Shown here one piece after another: positions 1 to 10,881 of a stretch of 64,000 nucleotides of DNA. Position 1 is the stretch's first letter, and each line of letters starts with the position of its first letter. The stretch is taken from assembly GCA_030533445.1 (NCBI GenBank), contig CM060081.1, forward strand, positions 795,815 to 859,814. Direction: 5' to 3'. Under the pieces are notes generated by a model that worked only from the letters and a program-made list of their open reading frames with translations, was not told where the DNA came from and ran no database searches. A program made the translations under genes and the position numbers. The stretch comes from Cyprinodon diabolis. Its lineage: Eukaryota; Chordata; Actinopteri; Cyprinodontiformes; Cyprinodontidae.

Positions 1-848
1 CATCTTTGTGTTGTTTTTCACTCTTTCATCTCCGTTGTAGCCTCAGTGGCGTGCAGCCAACTCATCCACCCGCATTCCTGTTTGTTCTGGTAATGAGTGA
101 AGAGGTGCATGCGTCCTGCCTGCTGAGCGAAGAAAAGGACGAGGGAGCAGAGGGAGCAGAGGGAGCATGCTGTTTCAACAGATAGGAGAATCCGTGCGTT
201 CCAGTTTCGCAGTAACGGTTGTAGAAAACCATCATGTGATGCCTGAGTTCCTTTAAACAATGCAGAGAACGCTTCACATCGTCGCCTGGAAGCAGAGCTA
301 AGTATTTGTTGGGCCAATCACAGCGTCATCAGAGATACAGATTTAATGATAGATGTAATTTTCAAAGGTTTTCTTTTTTTTCCACAGAAAAAAACTTGAT
401 TTCAAACATCTGCCACATTTTGAATGTGATTAAATGCATTTTTTAGCTCAATTTCATGATCCACCTTCAGTGCTGATTGGTGACAGACCAGCAGATTCCA
501 GAAAGTGAATAAAGACTTTATATGAAGGACACATCACGACCCTTACTTTAAAAAAAATTAAGAATATTATCTTATAAAGGGTTTTTATAATATGTTGGAA
601 GCCCACCAAAGTTCAGGTCAGAATTACTTTATAAATCCTTTGTGGGAAATTCTTTAAGTTAAGAGGGTCGAGCAAATTTGGTTTTATTTTAATGCAAATG
701 TTATAGTTTTATTCTGTAGTCAAACATATTTTTACCATCATCAAGTCTCAGCAATGTTATTTATTTATGTGTTTTTATATCTCTCCTTTATATAAAGCAG
801 GTAGAAGAGCCTGGTTACTCGAAAATACTCGATACGTCTGGCAATAAA
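1..848. other. Unassigned intergenic DNA
   Basis: I see no coding signal, RNA gene or classifiable repeat. A 99-codon open frame on the minus strand (18-317) has biased, low-complexity composition and no recognisable domain. The right half is AT-rich. Confidence 0.5.
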
Positions 849-1492
849 ACTAACGTACGGAAGAGGATTAGGGCCACTGGGGAAAAAAAAAAAAGTTAAC
901 TGATTTTTTTTAAATTTTATTTCAGTATAGCATGGGGAAAAAGTCAGAATTCTGACTTTAATCTCAGAATTCTGACTTTTTTATTGTCAGAATTCAGTCA
1001 GAATTCTGAGAAAAAAGTCAGAATTCTGAGATTAAAGTCAGAATTCTGAAAAAAAAGTCTGAATTTTGAGTTTAAAATCAGAATTCTGAGAAAAAAAGTC
1101 AGAATTCTGAGTTTAAACTCAGAATTCTGAGATTAAAGTCAGAATTCTGAGTTTAAAGTCAGAATTCTGAGTTTAAAGTCAGAATTCTGAGAAAAAAAGT
1201 CAGAATTCTGAGATTAAACTCAGAATTCTGAGAAAAAAGTCAGAATTCTGAGAAAAAAGTCAGAATTCTCAGAATTCTGAGTTTAAAGTCAGAATTCTGA
1301 GATTAAAGTCAGAATTCTGAGTTTAAAGTCAGAATTCTGAGAAAAAAGTCAGAATTCTGAGTTTAAAGTCAGAATTCTGACTTTAAAGTCAGAATTCTGA
1401 CTTTAAATTGTGACTTTAAATTGAAATAAAATTTTAAAATCAGTAAACTTTTTTTTTTTTTCAGTGGCCCTAATCCTCTTCCGTACTAATGC
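849..1492. mobile_element. EcoRI-palindrome fold-back element, copy 1
   Basis: The element runs from about 856 to 1485. It opens with TACGGAAGAGGATTAGGGCC and closes with the inverse GGCCCTAATCCTCTTCCGTA. Inside each terminus is an A- or T-run, then GTTAACTGA or its complement and an AT-rich arm containing TTTCAGTATA. The core is about 22 units of a 20-bp repeat, GTCAGAATTCTGAG plus a 6-base linker (AAAAAA, TTTAAA or ATTAAA), and each unit is itself a palindrome around GAATTC. The flanks actaacgt (849-856) and actaatgc (1485-1492) match at 6 of 8 positions, which suggests a decayed target duplication. There is no open frame, so it is non-autonomous. This is the longest copy in the window. Confidence 0.85.
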
Positions 1493-3045
1493 ACCTTTGC
1501 TTAAAAAAAGAAACAAACAGTCAAGCATGTTAAAGGTTCTGTTATAGTCACCTGGAATACTTGAAGCTGCTAATTAAACAATCATTTTCTCTTGGTCTCT
1601 GTGTGTGTGTGGGGGGGGGGTTTATAAAGTTAATTTGGATAAATTTTACCCTAATAGGATCTCATATGAAAACTGAATGTCAGATTTTCTTGTAATATTT
1701 CTAAGATGAACAAATTTCTAAAACAAAATATAAATAAAGATTTCTCTGAAGGTAAAAAAAAAAACGCTGCATGTGGGAAGAAGCTGTGTTCATCCGCTTA
1801 ATGGGGTTGCTATGGCAACAAAAAAGGGCCTGCTTCTGTCTTGATGATGCTGTGAATTGTTCGGAGGTCACCTTGTGAGACGCCCAAGCAGCAGGTGAGC
1901 TGCAACGCTGCTGATCGAAGCGATTATTTGAAAATTGGTTCTTCTGTCAGTCTCATCAGTTCACCTGGTTTCTACCCTTGAACCTCCTTAAAACTCCCCA
2001 AACTGCTCCTGCAGCCCAGACGTCAGCAGCAGCTGCTTTCATCAAACTCCCGGCCCATTCCTCGGCTCTGCTTTCCACCCAGGAGCCGTGAGAGCGCAGC
2101 TTTTCATGGTCCTCGTTTAATCAGCGGCTGATGGAGTGGCTGGGAAGCCAGGTGGAGGCTCTCTCTCTGGGAAATTAGTGCCATTAACCGATCACGTAAA
2201 GTAGCAGAATTGTGCGACAGCAGCAGCTGTACTGCCTAATGGAGAGAAACCGCTGATAGCTTTGGGTCTGTGCAGATGTGTACCCGTCGTTCGTGCGTGC
2301 ATGCTCGTGTCATGGTACAGCAGTTAAGGGTGACAAACACGCCCGCGAGGGTGATTGTTCAGGTGGTGATGCATGTGCAGGAGAATTTATGTCACACGAG
2401 GACCAGTTTGTTTGTTAATGTCAAGAAACATCCACTTAACACTGATCCCTGCTCCGTTTGATCTTGTTCAGCTTGACCTTGTGTGTCTCTGTTGGTGTGT
2501 AAGTGTGCGAAGCGTGCACCAATCAAGCACACTGGCTTGATTGAATGTGTTGCACTCTGCTCACCGTATCCTTGTTTACTTGCTTTAATGATTGCTCTAA
2601 CAGTGAGAGAGCTGAAAAGGATGGAGCCTACTCTAAAATGAAAATGTGCTGGGGAGCCCCCTTTGTATGAAGGTCAGGAGACGTGATGAAAAGAGAGGGA
2701 GCGGCGGAAAGGAGAAGGTCAGAGAGCGAGAAGCGTAGCGGCGAGAGAACAAGGCATGAAATCCCAGGATAGGTTCCGCTCAGCATCAGGAGGATTACAG
2801 CAGCATCTGCTTCCAAAGGTGTCGTGGAAAGTGGGGGGGGGGGGGCAGAATTTGGGGTTTCAGGATGGCTTGCAAAAATATTCTTTGACAATCAAGATAA
2901 TTAATTCGGGACTGAACTAAACAATAAAGTTAAAAACATTTCTATTAAATGACAGCATAATCTAAACTATTGTAGCTCTGATTCTATGTTTGGAGACGGA
3001 ACCTTGAGCCTTTCCTTATTCATTTACAGCCTTAATATTACTTTA
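1493..3045. other. Unassigned intergenic DNA with simple repeats
   Basis: No gene or known element is supported. It contains a short (TG)n tract followed by a run of nine G near 1602-1620 and another G-run near 2837-2847. A region around 1980-2130 is richer in GC than its neighbours but shows no convincing exon. Confidence 0.4.
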
Positions 3046-4270
3046 TACACTCACCGGCCACTTTATTAGGTACCCCATGCTAGTAACGGGTTGGACCCCC
3101 TTTTGCCTTCAGAACTGCCTCAATTCTTGGTGGCATAGATTCAACAAGGTGCTGGAAGCATTCCTCAGGAGGTTTGGTCCATATTGACATGATGGCATCA
3201 CACAGTTGCAGCAGATTTGTCGGCTGCACATCCATGATGCGAATCTCCCGTTCCACCACATCCCAAAGATGCTCTATTGGATTGAGATCTGGTGACTGTG
3301 GAGGCCATTTGAGTACAGTGAACTCATTGTCATGTTCAAGAAACCAGTCTGAGATGATTCCAGCTTTATGACATGGCGCATTACCCTGCTGAAAGTAGCC
3401 ATCAGAAGTTGGGTACATTGTGGTCATAAAGGGATGGACATGGTCAGCAACAATACTCAGGTAGGCTGTGGCGTTGCAACGATGCTCAATTGGTACCAAG
3501 GGGCCCAAAGAGTGCCAAGAAAATATTCCCCACACCATGACACCACTACCACCAGCCTGAACCGTTGATACAAGGCAGGATGGATCCATGCTTTCATGTT
3601 GTAGACGCCAAATTCTGACCCTACCATCCGAATGTCGCAGCAGAAATCGAGACTCATCAGACCAGGCAACGTTTTTCCAATCTTCTATTGTCCAATTTCG
3701 ATGAGCTTGTGCAAATTGTAGCCTCAGTTTCCTGTTCTTAGCTGAAAGGAGTGGCACCCGGTGTGGTCTTCTGCTGCTGTAGCCCATCTGCCTCAAAGTT
3801 CCACGTACTGTGCATTCAGAGATGCTCTTCTGCCCACCTTGGTTGTAACGGGTGGTTATTTGAGTCACTGTTGCCCTTCTATCAGCTCCAACCAGTCTGG
3901 CCATTCTCCTCTGACCTCTGGCATCAACAAGGCATTTCCGCCCACAGAACTGCCGCTCACTGGATGTTTTTTCTTTTTCGGACCATTCTCTGTAAACCCT
4001 AGAGATGGTTGTGCGTGAAAATCCCAGTAGATCAGCAGTTTCTGAAATACTCAGACCAGCCCTTCTGGCACCAACAATCATGCCACGTTCAAAGTCACTC
4101 AAATCACCTTTCTTCCCCATACTGATGCTCGCTTTGAACTGCAGGAGGTTGTCTTGACCATGTCTACATGCCTAAATGCACTGAGTTGCCGCCATGTGAT
4201 TGGCTGCTTAGAAATTAAGTGTTAACGAGCAGTTGGACAGGTGTACCTAATAAAGTGGCCGGTGAGTGTA
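3046..4270 (-). mobile_element. Tc1/mariner transposon, nearly full length
   Basis: Terminal inverted repeats CACTCACCGGCCACTTTATT (from 3048) and its complement ending GGCCGGTGAGTG (to 4268) are flanked by TA on both sides (3046-3047 and 4269-4270), the target duplication expected for this superfamily. Length is about 1.22 kb, normal for a complete element. The inverted repeats are short, about 27 bp, reading to GTACC/GGTAC. One antisense transposase gene fills most of the interior. It is structurally complete, but the catalytic substitution described for the transposase makes it probably unable to move itself. Confidence 0.93.
3080..4120 (-). CDS. Tc1/mariner transposase, open but catalytically altered
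   Basis: The 346-residue frame is uninterrupted, the usual Tc1 length. It starts [13 protein letters not shown]. Residues about 10-120 hold two helix-turn-helix DNA-binding regions ([22 protein letters not shown] is the first). The catalytic core carries D155 in AWSDESRF and E283 in [11 protein letters not shown]. The second acidic residue, normally in QQDNAPCH, is Gly246 here (FQQGNAPCH), explained by one GAT-to-GGT change. The interval from position 246 to E283 is 36 residues rather than the 34 of classic Tc1, so it may belong to a DD36E-type lineage. The family cuts and pastes DNA in the nucleus using a metal-binding DDE triad; loss of one Asp should abolish that. The open frame suggests recent inactivation. 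Confidence 0.92.
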   Translation of the reverse strand: MGKKGDLSDFERGMIVGARRAGLSISETADLLGFSRTTISRVYREWSEKEKTSSERQFCGRKCLVDARGQRRMARLVGADRRATVTQITTRYNQGGQKSISECTVRGTLRQMGYSSRRPHRVPLLSAKNRKLRLQFAQAHRNWTIEDWKNVAWSDESRFLLRHSDGRVRIWRLQHESMDPSCLVSTVQAGGSGVMVWGIFSWHSLGPLVPIEHRCNATAYLSIVADHVHPFMTTMYPTSDGYFQQGNAPCHKAGIISDWFLEHDNEFTVLKWPPQSPDLNPIEHLWDVVEREIRIMDVQPTNLLQLCDAIMSIWTKPPEECFQHLVESMPPRIEAVLKAKGGPTRY

Positions 4271-5240
4271 GATTCTGATAGAAGTTCTAATCTTACTGAG
4301 ATCAGAGAAGTTACTTAGAGTTACAGAAGGCAGCTGCTCCCCTCTGGGCTCACATGTAGGGAAGTGGCCCCGAATAACAGTTTTATCTCCAGTCTGCCAC
4401 ATCATCACGTTTAACATCATACAGGTTAGCAGATGAGGAGACATCCACGGCTGCAGCCTTCTCAAAATATTACACTATGTTCTTAGCTAAAGGACGCCGC
4501 TCTCATTCTATTGCCAAATCTTTGCTGCGAACAGAATAAAGATTATAACTGTTTATTCAGACAGAGGAACTGGTCTAATTAGATCTACTGCTGGGGAAAA
4601 CATCAGTTCTGAAACGCAACAGGCAGCTAATATTAAGGTGTAATTAACTCACACATCATCAATGATAATTATCCTAATATAATGCACCAAATTACTTAGT
4701 TTGTTTGATGATCTGGCTGCTTAGTTACCCTTAAAGTGACAATTATTATATTCTGCAAGTTGCTCCCCATATAAACTGCTACCTGAGGATGGTTTTAGTG
4801 TAATCTAAATTATGGATGAACCGCCATATTCCTTTACATTATCCAGCATATACAGCAGCTGAGGAGGCATATCTGATAAGAAAATAAATGTGCAAGCAAG
4901 AGAGCAACAGTATAACTGTGTGTGTGTTGGTCCACCACTAAAGGAAAATCAGGCTAGGTCCCCAGAGGTTGAACAGCAATGCTGACAGCAAAGTGGTATC
5001 CATGCTTATTGCTGGCTTTCTGGGCCAGAGTCGCTGTGTCTGGCTTTTGAAAAATAACAAGGAGGGAGCATTTATTTATTTATCTAGTTTGTGTTTTTTT
5101 TTCCACAGGCCATGATAGTGTAGAAGCAGTTTTATTGTCTTATATCAGAATCAGAATATATCCTTAAACATGGTCCTATACTTACTTAGCAACAAACAGT
5201 ACATCTTGAAGTTCAAGTATGAGTCTTAGCAATAATAAAG
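4271..5240. other. Unassigned intergenic DNA
   Basis: AT-rich sequence with no open frame of note, no tandem array and no recognisable terminal repeats. I see nothing classifiable. Confidence 0.45.
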
Positions 5241-5243
5241 TCT

Positions 5244-5525
5244 CTAATGCTGTAGAATATAAATATCTGGCTGGCTTGCCAAATATGGAAGCAGTGGTAC
5301 TACGTTATGTAGTCCTGTTTCTGACCTTATGCTCACAGTTTGCACTTCAGGGCCCCCGTAGTTATCCCATTTGACCTGCATAGTTTGGTTAGCATACCAG
5401 TGGGACAAGCATCTTACTATATATTTAGGTAGATCAGCTTGGTACAATTTTAAAAACAGTTTTCTATGGTTTACATGATCAAAAGCCTTAGTAGCGTCTA
5501 AATAACACAGAATAAATAAATTACA
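5244..5525 (-). pseudogene. LINE reverse transcriptase fragment
   Basis: Minus-strand translation gives YLDATKAFDHVNHRKLF, then PKYIVRCLSHWYANQTMQVKW. This matches the pattern of non-LTR reverse transcriptases around the first catalytic Asp (D in LDATKAFD) and the following palm helix. The frame then runs into sequence where a VRQGG-type motif would be expected but is not readable. Only about 90 codons survive, with no endonuclease or tail. The exact clade is not clear. The segment GATCAAAAGCCTTAGTAGCG near 5478-5500 recurs at about 12880-12900, showing that two scraps of related LINE DNA lie in the window. Confidence 0.7.
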
Positions 5526-5530
5526 GTGGA

Positions 5531-5790
5531 TTGTTTTTTCACTTGTTGGAATTTCCCTTTGGTGCCTCTGCATCTCTCTGATCTTCTCGTCTGGACATCT
5601 GATGCGTTACCAGTTCTGCCCTCCTGGAACTCTCTGGGCGGTTCCCGCTGCATTCTGTGGCTAAGCCGTCCGATTGGTTCCCACTCCTGCCAAAAGCAAG
5701 CCAGTTCCAAAATGACGAGCCACGCTGTCCAGAAGCTGTCAATAAAGCGTTTAACTTTTATTCTAACCTGTTCTGCCTATTTTCTGAGCC
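5531..5790 (+). repeat. Possible LTR 3' part
   Basis: The segment carries GTCAATAAAGCGTTTAAC, a polyadenylation-like AATAAA, and ends near CTGAGCCTTGACAGG, resembling the R-U5 end of fish LTRs such as the one ending near 28290. No matching left end or target duplication is visible. The call is tentative. Confidence 0.3.
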
Positions 5791-5794
5791 TTGA

Positions 5795-6698
5795 CAGGTC
5801 CATAAAAAATGTTTCGGCCCTCTAAATTACCTCAATTCATATCGAGGTATCTATAATATCTTGCTTTAGAAATATATTTATAAATAACAAGAGTTAAAAA
5901 GGGAGATAATAGGTAATTAAACATTATTAGAGTAAAGAATATGACAAATCACAGCAGCTGTACTAAATGCTTTAACCTCCCTGATTGCTGCGTTTGTGGT
6001 AAAAAAAAGCTCCTATAATGTATGAGGAGGAAAATGTGTCTGCACTTCAAATATTAGCTTTAAAATAAATTAATGTTTCCACTTATCAAGTAGACAAACG
6101 TTTGAGTAGGATTGTTGCTCCAGGATATTTCTTCACTGAAAAAAACCAAAGCAAAATGCAGCTTCCTTTGTAGATACTATAAATAATAATCTGTGACTTC
6201 ACATCCGTAACCTTAAAAGGCTTGTTGGGAGGAAACCTTTTTTATTCCAATTATCTTCTGCCAGGTGCTGCAAATTCCAAATATTAATGACTGTTCGAAC
6301 CATAAGCCAACAATCAGCAGACAATAGCTCCTCTAAGCAGCTGCCTGGCAACACATGATTATACCGCAGGAAGCCAGCTAAGTAGTCTCTGGAGTTGGTT
6401 ATTTAATTAGGAAATGACTGTAAACAAGAACAGTGAAGGTCAAGTTGCTCGTTGCTGTATGCAGGAGTATTAAGAGAAACGCTCATGAGCTTTCAAACAT
6501 GAGCGTTGAAAAACCTTTATCAAAAGTACATTTGTTGCAATAAAATTAGACGAATGTTATTCCTTAATCCCTTTTCTGGGTTTGGTGACGTTCCGGTTTA
6601 TTTTTCCACTGTTGGTGTCAAGAACAGAACAGAGGACCGAGTATTCAAGGCAGACAGACAGACTGATTTCTAAAAAATGTATTTAATATAAAAAAAAC
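5795..6698. other. Unassigned intergenic DNA
   Basis: AT-rich sequence without open frames or classifiable repeats. I see nothing in it beyond short homopolymer runs. Confidence 0.4.
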
Positions 6699-6735
6699 TA
6701 ATGGATCTAGAGTAGCAATTCAATTCAATTCAGTT

Positions 6736-7440
6736 TATTTATATAGCGCCAAATTCACAACACATGTCATCTCAAGGCACTTTACAGTTCAACCAGATCA
6801 TACAGTCAAATTGATACAAAGTTTTCTATCTAAGGAAAACCAGTTGATTGCATCGACTCATTGACTCAAATACAATCCCTCACACTAAGCATGCTTGTAG
6901 CGACAGTGGAAAGGAAAAACTCCCTTTTTAACAGGAAGAAACCTCCAGCAGAACCAGGCTCAGTGTGAGCGGCCATCTGCCGAGGCCGGCTGGGGTTCAA
7001 GGAGACAGAAGCAGAGATACAAAAAGCAGCTGTAAAAGGCGGCCCCGTCCAGGAAACACACAGCCAGGCAGACGAGCTCCAAGGCAGCTCCCATGCCAGA
7101 GGATGAGGAGAGCACATCCACCCAGCCACGGCCAGAGAAACAGGACCACACTGGAAAACAGGCCAATCTCCAACATCTACAAACAAGGGTGTTGATGGAA
7201 GCAGCACAGCTGATGTTTCTTTCCTGGATGACGTCACAGCCAAACAGGAACAGACGAGGCAAAGCTACTCTGAGGAAAAGCAGAGAGAGCAGAACGTTAG
7301 AGATTGAACTAACAGATTCTGCAGAGTGGGAGAATAGAGATAGAATGAAGCAGAATGATGAAAAAGGGGTCCCTATGTCCTCCAGCAGTCTAAGCCTATA
7401 GCAGCAGAACTATCGAGATAGATCAGGATAACCTGAGCCA
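6736..7440 (-). repeat. L2 LINE 3' untranslated region
   Basis: This 0.7 kb stretch lies between the end of the reverse-transcriptase frame and the (TGAAT)n tail. It contains the blocks that recur as isolated fragments elsewhere in the window: GGCGCTATATAAATAAACTG near the tail (antisense) and AGGAAGAAACCTCCAGCAGA. Fragments related to it lie at 27201, 34190, 39838, 40096, 45608, 59645 and 63456. Confidence 0.9.
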
Positions 7441-7442
7441 CT

Positions 7443-8189
7443 CTAACTAGAAGCTTTATCAAAAAGGAAAGTTTTAAGCCTAGCCTTAAAAGTAGACAGA
7501 GTGTCTGCCTCACGGACTAAAACTGGTAGTTGGTTCCACAGGAGAGGAGCCTGAGAACTAAAAGATCTGCCTCCCATTCTACTTTTAGAAATTCTAGGAA
7601 CCACTAGTAAACCTGCAGATTGAGAGCGAAGTGCTCTGTTAGGAACATAAGGAACAATCAGATCTCTGATATAAGATGGAGCTTGGCCATTTAAGGCTTT
7701 ATATGTGAGAAGGAGGATTTTAAATTCTATTCTTGATTTAACAGGAAGCCAATGAAGAGAAGCCAGGATAGGAGAGATATGATCTCTCTTTTTAATTTTC
7801 ATCAGAACTCTGGCTGCAGCATTTTGGATCAGCTGAAGGCTTTTAACTACAGTTTGTGGACTTCCTGATAGTAAAGAATTACAATAGTCCAGCCTTGAAT
7901 TAACAAATGCATGGACTAGTTTCTCAGCATCACCCCTGGACAGGAGATTTCTAATTTTTGCAATATTCCTCAGATGAAAGAAGGAAATTCTAGAAACCTC
8001 TTTGATCTGGGATTTAAATGACAGGTCCTGATCAAAAATAACACCAAGATTTTTTACTTTATTATCTGAAATCAGTTTAATCCCATCCAAATGAAGTGAC
8101 TGGCTAATCAGCTTCTTTTTCAGAGACTCTGGTCCAAAGACTATAACTTCTGTTTTGTCTGCATTCAGAAGCAGAAAGTTAAGAGTCAT
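7443..8189 (-). pseudogene. L2 LINE ORF2, C-terminal part after frameshift
   Basis: This 248-codon frame starts MTLNFLLLNADKTEVIVFG, the segment directly after the YADD box of L2-like reverse transcriptases, and continues with LGVIFDQDLSF and SRLDYCNSLL to FKARLKTFLF before the stop. It is the thumb and C-terminal region of the same protein encoded upstream (8198-10504) in another frame. The comparable L2 fragment at 41690-41875 reads through this junction, which supports a small deletion here rather than two genes. The frame itself is intact to its stop. Confidence 0.88.
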
Positions 8190-8197
8190 CCAGGTTT

Positions 8198-10504
8198 TTA
8201 TGTCTTCAAGACATGCCTGTAATCTATGTAATGGGTTAGCTTCATCTGGATTATAGACAGATATAGCTGGGTATCATCAGCATAACAGTGGAAATTAATT
8301 CCATGCTGTCTAATAACTCTACCAATTGGGAGCATGTATAAAGTAAAGAGAATTGGTCCTAGCACTGATCCCTGTGGTACTCCACAGGTAACCTTTGAGC
8401 GTGTTGAAGATCTATCATTAACATAAACAAACTGAATTCGATCAGATAGATAAGATTTAAACCAGTCTAGTGCTGTTCCTTTAATTCCAACAAAATATTC
8501 AAGTCTTTCTAAAAGAATATTATGGTCAACTGGATCAAATGCAGCACTGAGATCCAACAGGACGAGCACAGATACAAGTCCATTATCTGAGGCCATGAGA
8601 ATATCATTAGTGACTTTCACCAGAGCTGTTTCAGTGCTATGATGAGCTCTAAAGCCAGACTGAAACTCTTCAAAAAGTTCATTATGGTGTAAGTGGTTGC
8701 AAACTTGTTTGGCAACTACTTTCTCAAGAATTTTGGATAAGAAAGGAAGATTGGATATAGGTCTATAATTGACCAAGTCATCTGGGTCAAGAGACGGTTT
8801 CTTAAGCAGAGGTTTAATTACAGCAACCTTAAAAGCTTTAGGTACATATCCCTGTAACAGAGATAGATTAATCACATCTAAAATGGAGGAGGAGATCAAA
8901 GGGAATACCTCCTTAAATAACCTGGTTGGAACTGGATCTAACATACAAGTTGAAGGCTTAGATGAAGACAATAATTTTGCTAATTCAGAAAGTTCAACTG
9001 CATCAAAGCAGTCTAAACCCGGTTCAGATTCCATGACTACCTCAGGTACAATCGCGGATAGAGGAGTGCTTATGATCTTATTTTTAATAAGATCAATCTT
9101 ATTTATAAAGAATCCCATAAAATCATTGCTGCTAAGAGCAGGTGGAATGGACGGTTCAACAGAGCTATGGCTCTGGGTGAGTTTGGCAACTGTATTAAAA
9201 AGAAATCTAGGATTATTCTTATTCTCCTCTATTAATGAGGAGAAGTATGCTGCTCTTGCTTTACAAAGGGTCCTCTTATACAGCAGTAAACCATTTTTCC
9301 AGACTAGGAAGGACTCCCGCAGGCCTGTGGAGCGATATTTTCTCTCCAGTTTCCTAGCATTTTGCTTCAAAGTACGCAGCTCTGCATTAAACCAAGGAGC
9401 AAGCTTTCTATTTTCAACGGTTTTCATTTTCAAGGGAGCTGCGTTGTCTAAGGCAGTACGCAGAGAACTAGCAACCCCATCAACAAAATCATCAACCTGT
9501 GAAGGGGAATAAGCTATGCTTTTGCACTCTGCAGCACTGCTCAGCGACACAGAGGAGAGAGAAAGTGAAGCAGATTCTTTAAAATTTATAACTGCACCAT
9601 CTGAAAAAGATCTACTAAAATTGAACCTTCTTTTGGGGGAGGAGAACTCTGTTAAACTAATCCTGAAGGTTATTAGAAAGTGGTCAGAGAGGACAGGGTT
9701 GTGAGGAAATACTGTTATTTCTTCACATTCTATGCCGTATGTCAGCACAAGATCCAAAGTATGAAGATGAGAATGTGTGGGACTATTCACATTTTGAACA
9801 AAGCCAATAGTGTCTAAGATAGCATTAAAGGCTGCTCTTAAGCTATCGCCTTCAATGTCAGCATGGATGTTAAAATCTCCCACTATGATGACCCTGTCAG
9901 TATTTAATACCAAATCAGAAAGGAACTCTGAAAACTCATCTAAAAATTCAGAGTAAGGACCTGGCGGACGATACAAAGTTACAAAAAGAAGAGGTTTTCT
10001 TGCCTTGAAATTTGGATGAGGGAAATTAAGGGTTAAATGTTCAAAAGAGTTGTAGGTATTAACTGTTTTGGGAGTAATCAGTAAGTCAGACTGGAAGATT
10101 GTTGCTACTCCTCCTCCTCGCCCAGAACTTCTGGGTATGTGAAAATTTAAATAGCTTGAAGGAGTTGCCTCGTTTATGCTCACATAATCCTCTTGCTGCA
10201 GCCAGGTTTCTGTAAGGCAAAACAAGTCAATGTGATTATCACAAATCAAGTCATTAACTAGCAGACTTTTAGAGGAAAGAGATCTTATGTTAAACAGACC
10301 GCATTTAATTGTTTTAACTTTTTCCCCAATTGGAGTTATTTTGATTTTAATTAGATTATCATGATTTACTCCTTTGGGAATCTTTGCTAATTTATTAGAT
10401 TTTGGTCGTGGGCAAGACACTGTCTGGATGGAGTAAAGAGTGGGTAACAGTAGAGAAGCTGCAGAGATGTGTGTTAAACTACAACTCTGCTTCCTGGTCT
10501 GCAC
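8198..10504 (-). pseudogene. L2 LINE ORF2: endonuclease and reverse transcriptase
   Basis: This 768-codon frame encodes an APE-type endonuclease (residues about 66-280: N72, E99 in LTETW, D210 and N212 in VGDFNIH, H275 in SDHF) and a reverse transcriptase (about 560-750: [14 protein letters not shown] at 614-619, D651 in [19 protein letters not shown] at 708-717, YADD at 741-744). The endonuclease nicks target DNA and the transcriptase copies LINE RNA at the nick. All core catalytic residues are present. [10 protein letters not shown] has Pro where Thr is common in relatives. The frame then shifts (after TQLYLS, near position 8250) and ends at LKT, while the normal continuation lies one frame away. 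One missing base therefore separates a near-complete protein from function. Confidence 0.9.
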
Positions 10505-10509
10505 CCTGG

Positions 10510-10622
10510 GTGGTCAGGGTTTTGGAGGACTAATAAATGTGGCCAGATTCCTAGAAAGAAGAGCTGCACCATCCAAAGTGGGATGGATGCCGTCTCTCCG
10601 AATCAGACCAGATGCCCTATAG
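10510..10622 (-). pseudogene. End of an upstream LINE frame (ORF1-like)
   Basis: Minus-strand translation just upstream of ORF2 gives LIRRDGIHPTLDGAALLSRN before a stop codon. The DGIHPT pattern resembles the last catalytic block of the SGNH/esterase-like ORF1 proteins of some fish LINEs, where D and H act together. Only about 33 codons are present because the insertion is 5'-truncated. The assignment rests on one motif. Confidence 0.5.
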
Positions 10623-10625
10623 CAG

Positions 10626-10741
10626 CAGCAGCTATAGGGCATCTGAAGCAGGAACCTCTGAAGAAAGGAAACGCAGGTTAGTGACCATGTAAATCTGCCA
10701 GAGGAAGATTATAAATGTGAGTCACTAACCTGGTTTAATGT
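10626..10741 (-). repeat. Right half of the LTR-like repeat split by the L2 LINE
   Basis: About 115 bp, from GCAGCTATAGGGCATCTG to ACTAACCTGGTTTAAT, almost the same as 12920-13034 and related in inverse orientation to about 28118-28215. Its left half is the short ATGGATCTAGAGTAGCA at 6701-6717. The L2 LINE separates the halves. Confidence 0.8.
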
Positions 10742-10881
10742 TTTGTTTTTTTTTTTCATTTCATTTATTTTGAAACATGAAATGATTTAACAACATTTAC
10801 ATTGAATGCTTCATAAACATGCATCATGTTTCAAAAAGGAGTAGGATGAAGCATGAGCTTATTAGGCCACACCCCTCAGTC

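Larger units (their letters stand above)
6717..10625 (-). mobile_element. L2-clade LINE, 5'-truncated, antisense
   Basis: Read on the minus strand, the element starts near 10625 with the last part of an upstream frame. It continues through an endonuclease-reverse transcriptase frame and a long 3' untranslated region, and ends in a (TGAAT)n tail at about 6717-6735, the tandem short-repeat tail typical of L2-type LINEs. At 3.9 kb it is by far the largest LINE copy here. It is inserted in a repeat whose uninterrupted paralogue is at 12906-13034 (shared edge ATGGATCTAGAGTAGCA on one side, GCAGCTATAGGGCATCTG on the other). A one-base frameshift near 8250 splits the main frame, so the copy is probably not autonomous. 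Confidence 0.92.

Noticed and set aside
18..317. 99-codon minus-strand frame
   Set aside because: No domain, biased composition, no splice or start context; likely chance.
849..1492. Fold-back element as a Tc1-like MITE with a TA duplication
   Set aside because: TA is present at both ends, but most copies show a longer 7-8 bp flanking match that a TA-only mechanism does not explain; kept as an alternative only.
3174..4018. Plus-strand frames of 65-85 codons
   Set aside because: Antisense shadows of the Tc1/mariner transposase.
8769..9704. Plus-strand frames of 247 and 62 codons
   Set aside because: Shadows of the minus-strand L2 reverse-transcriptase frame.
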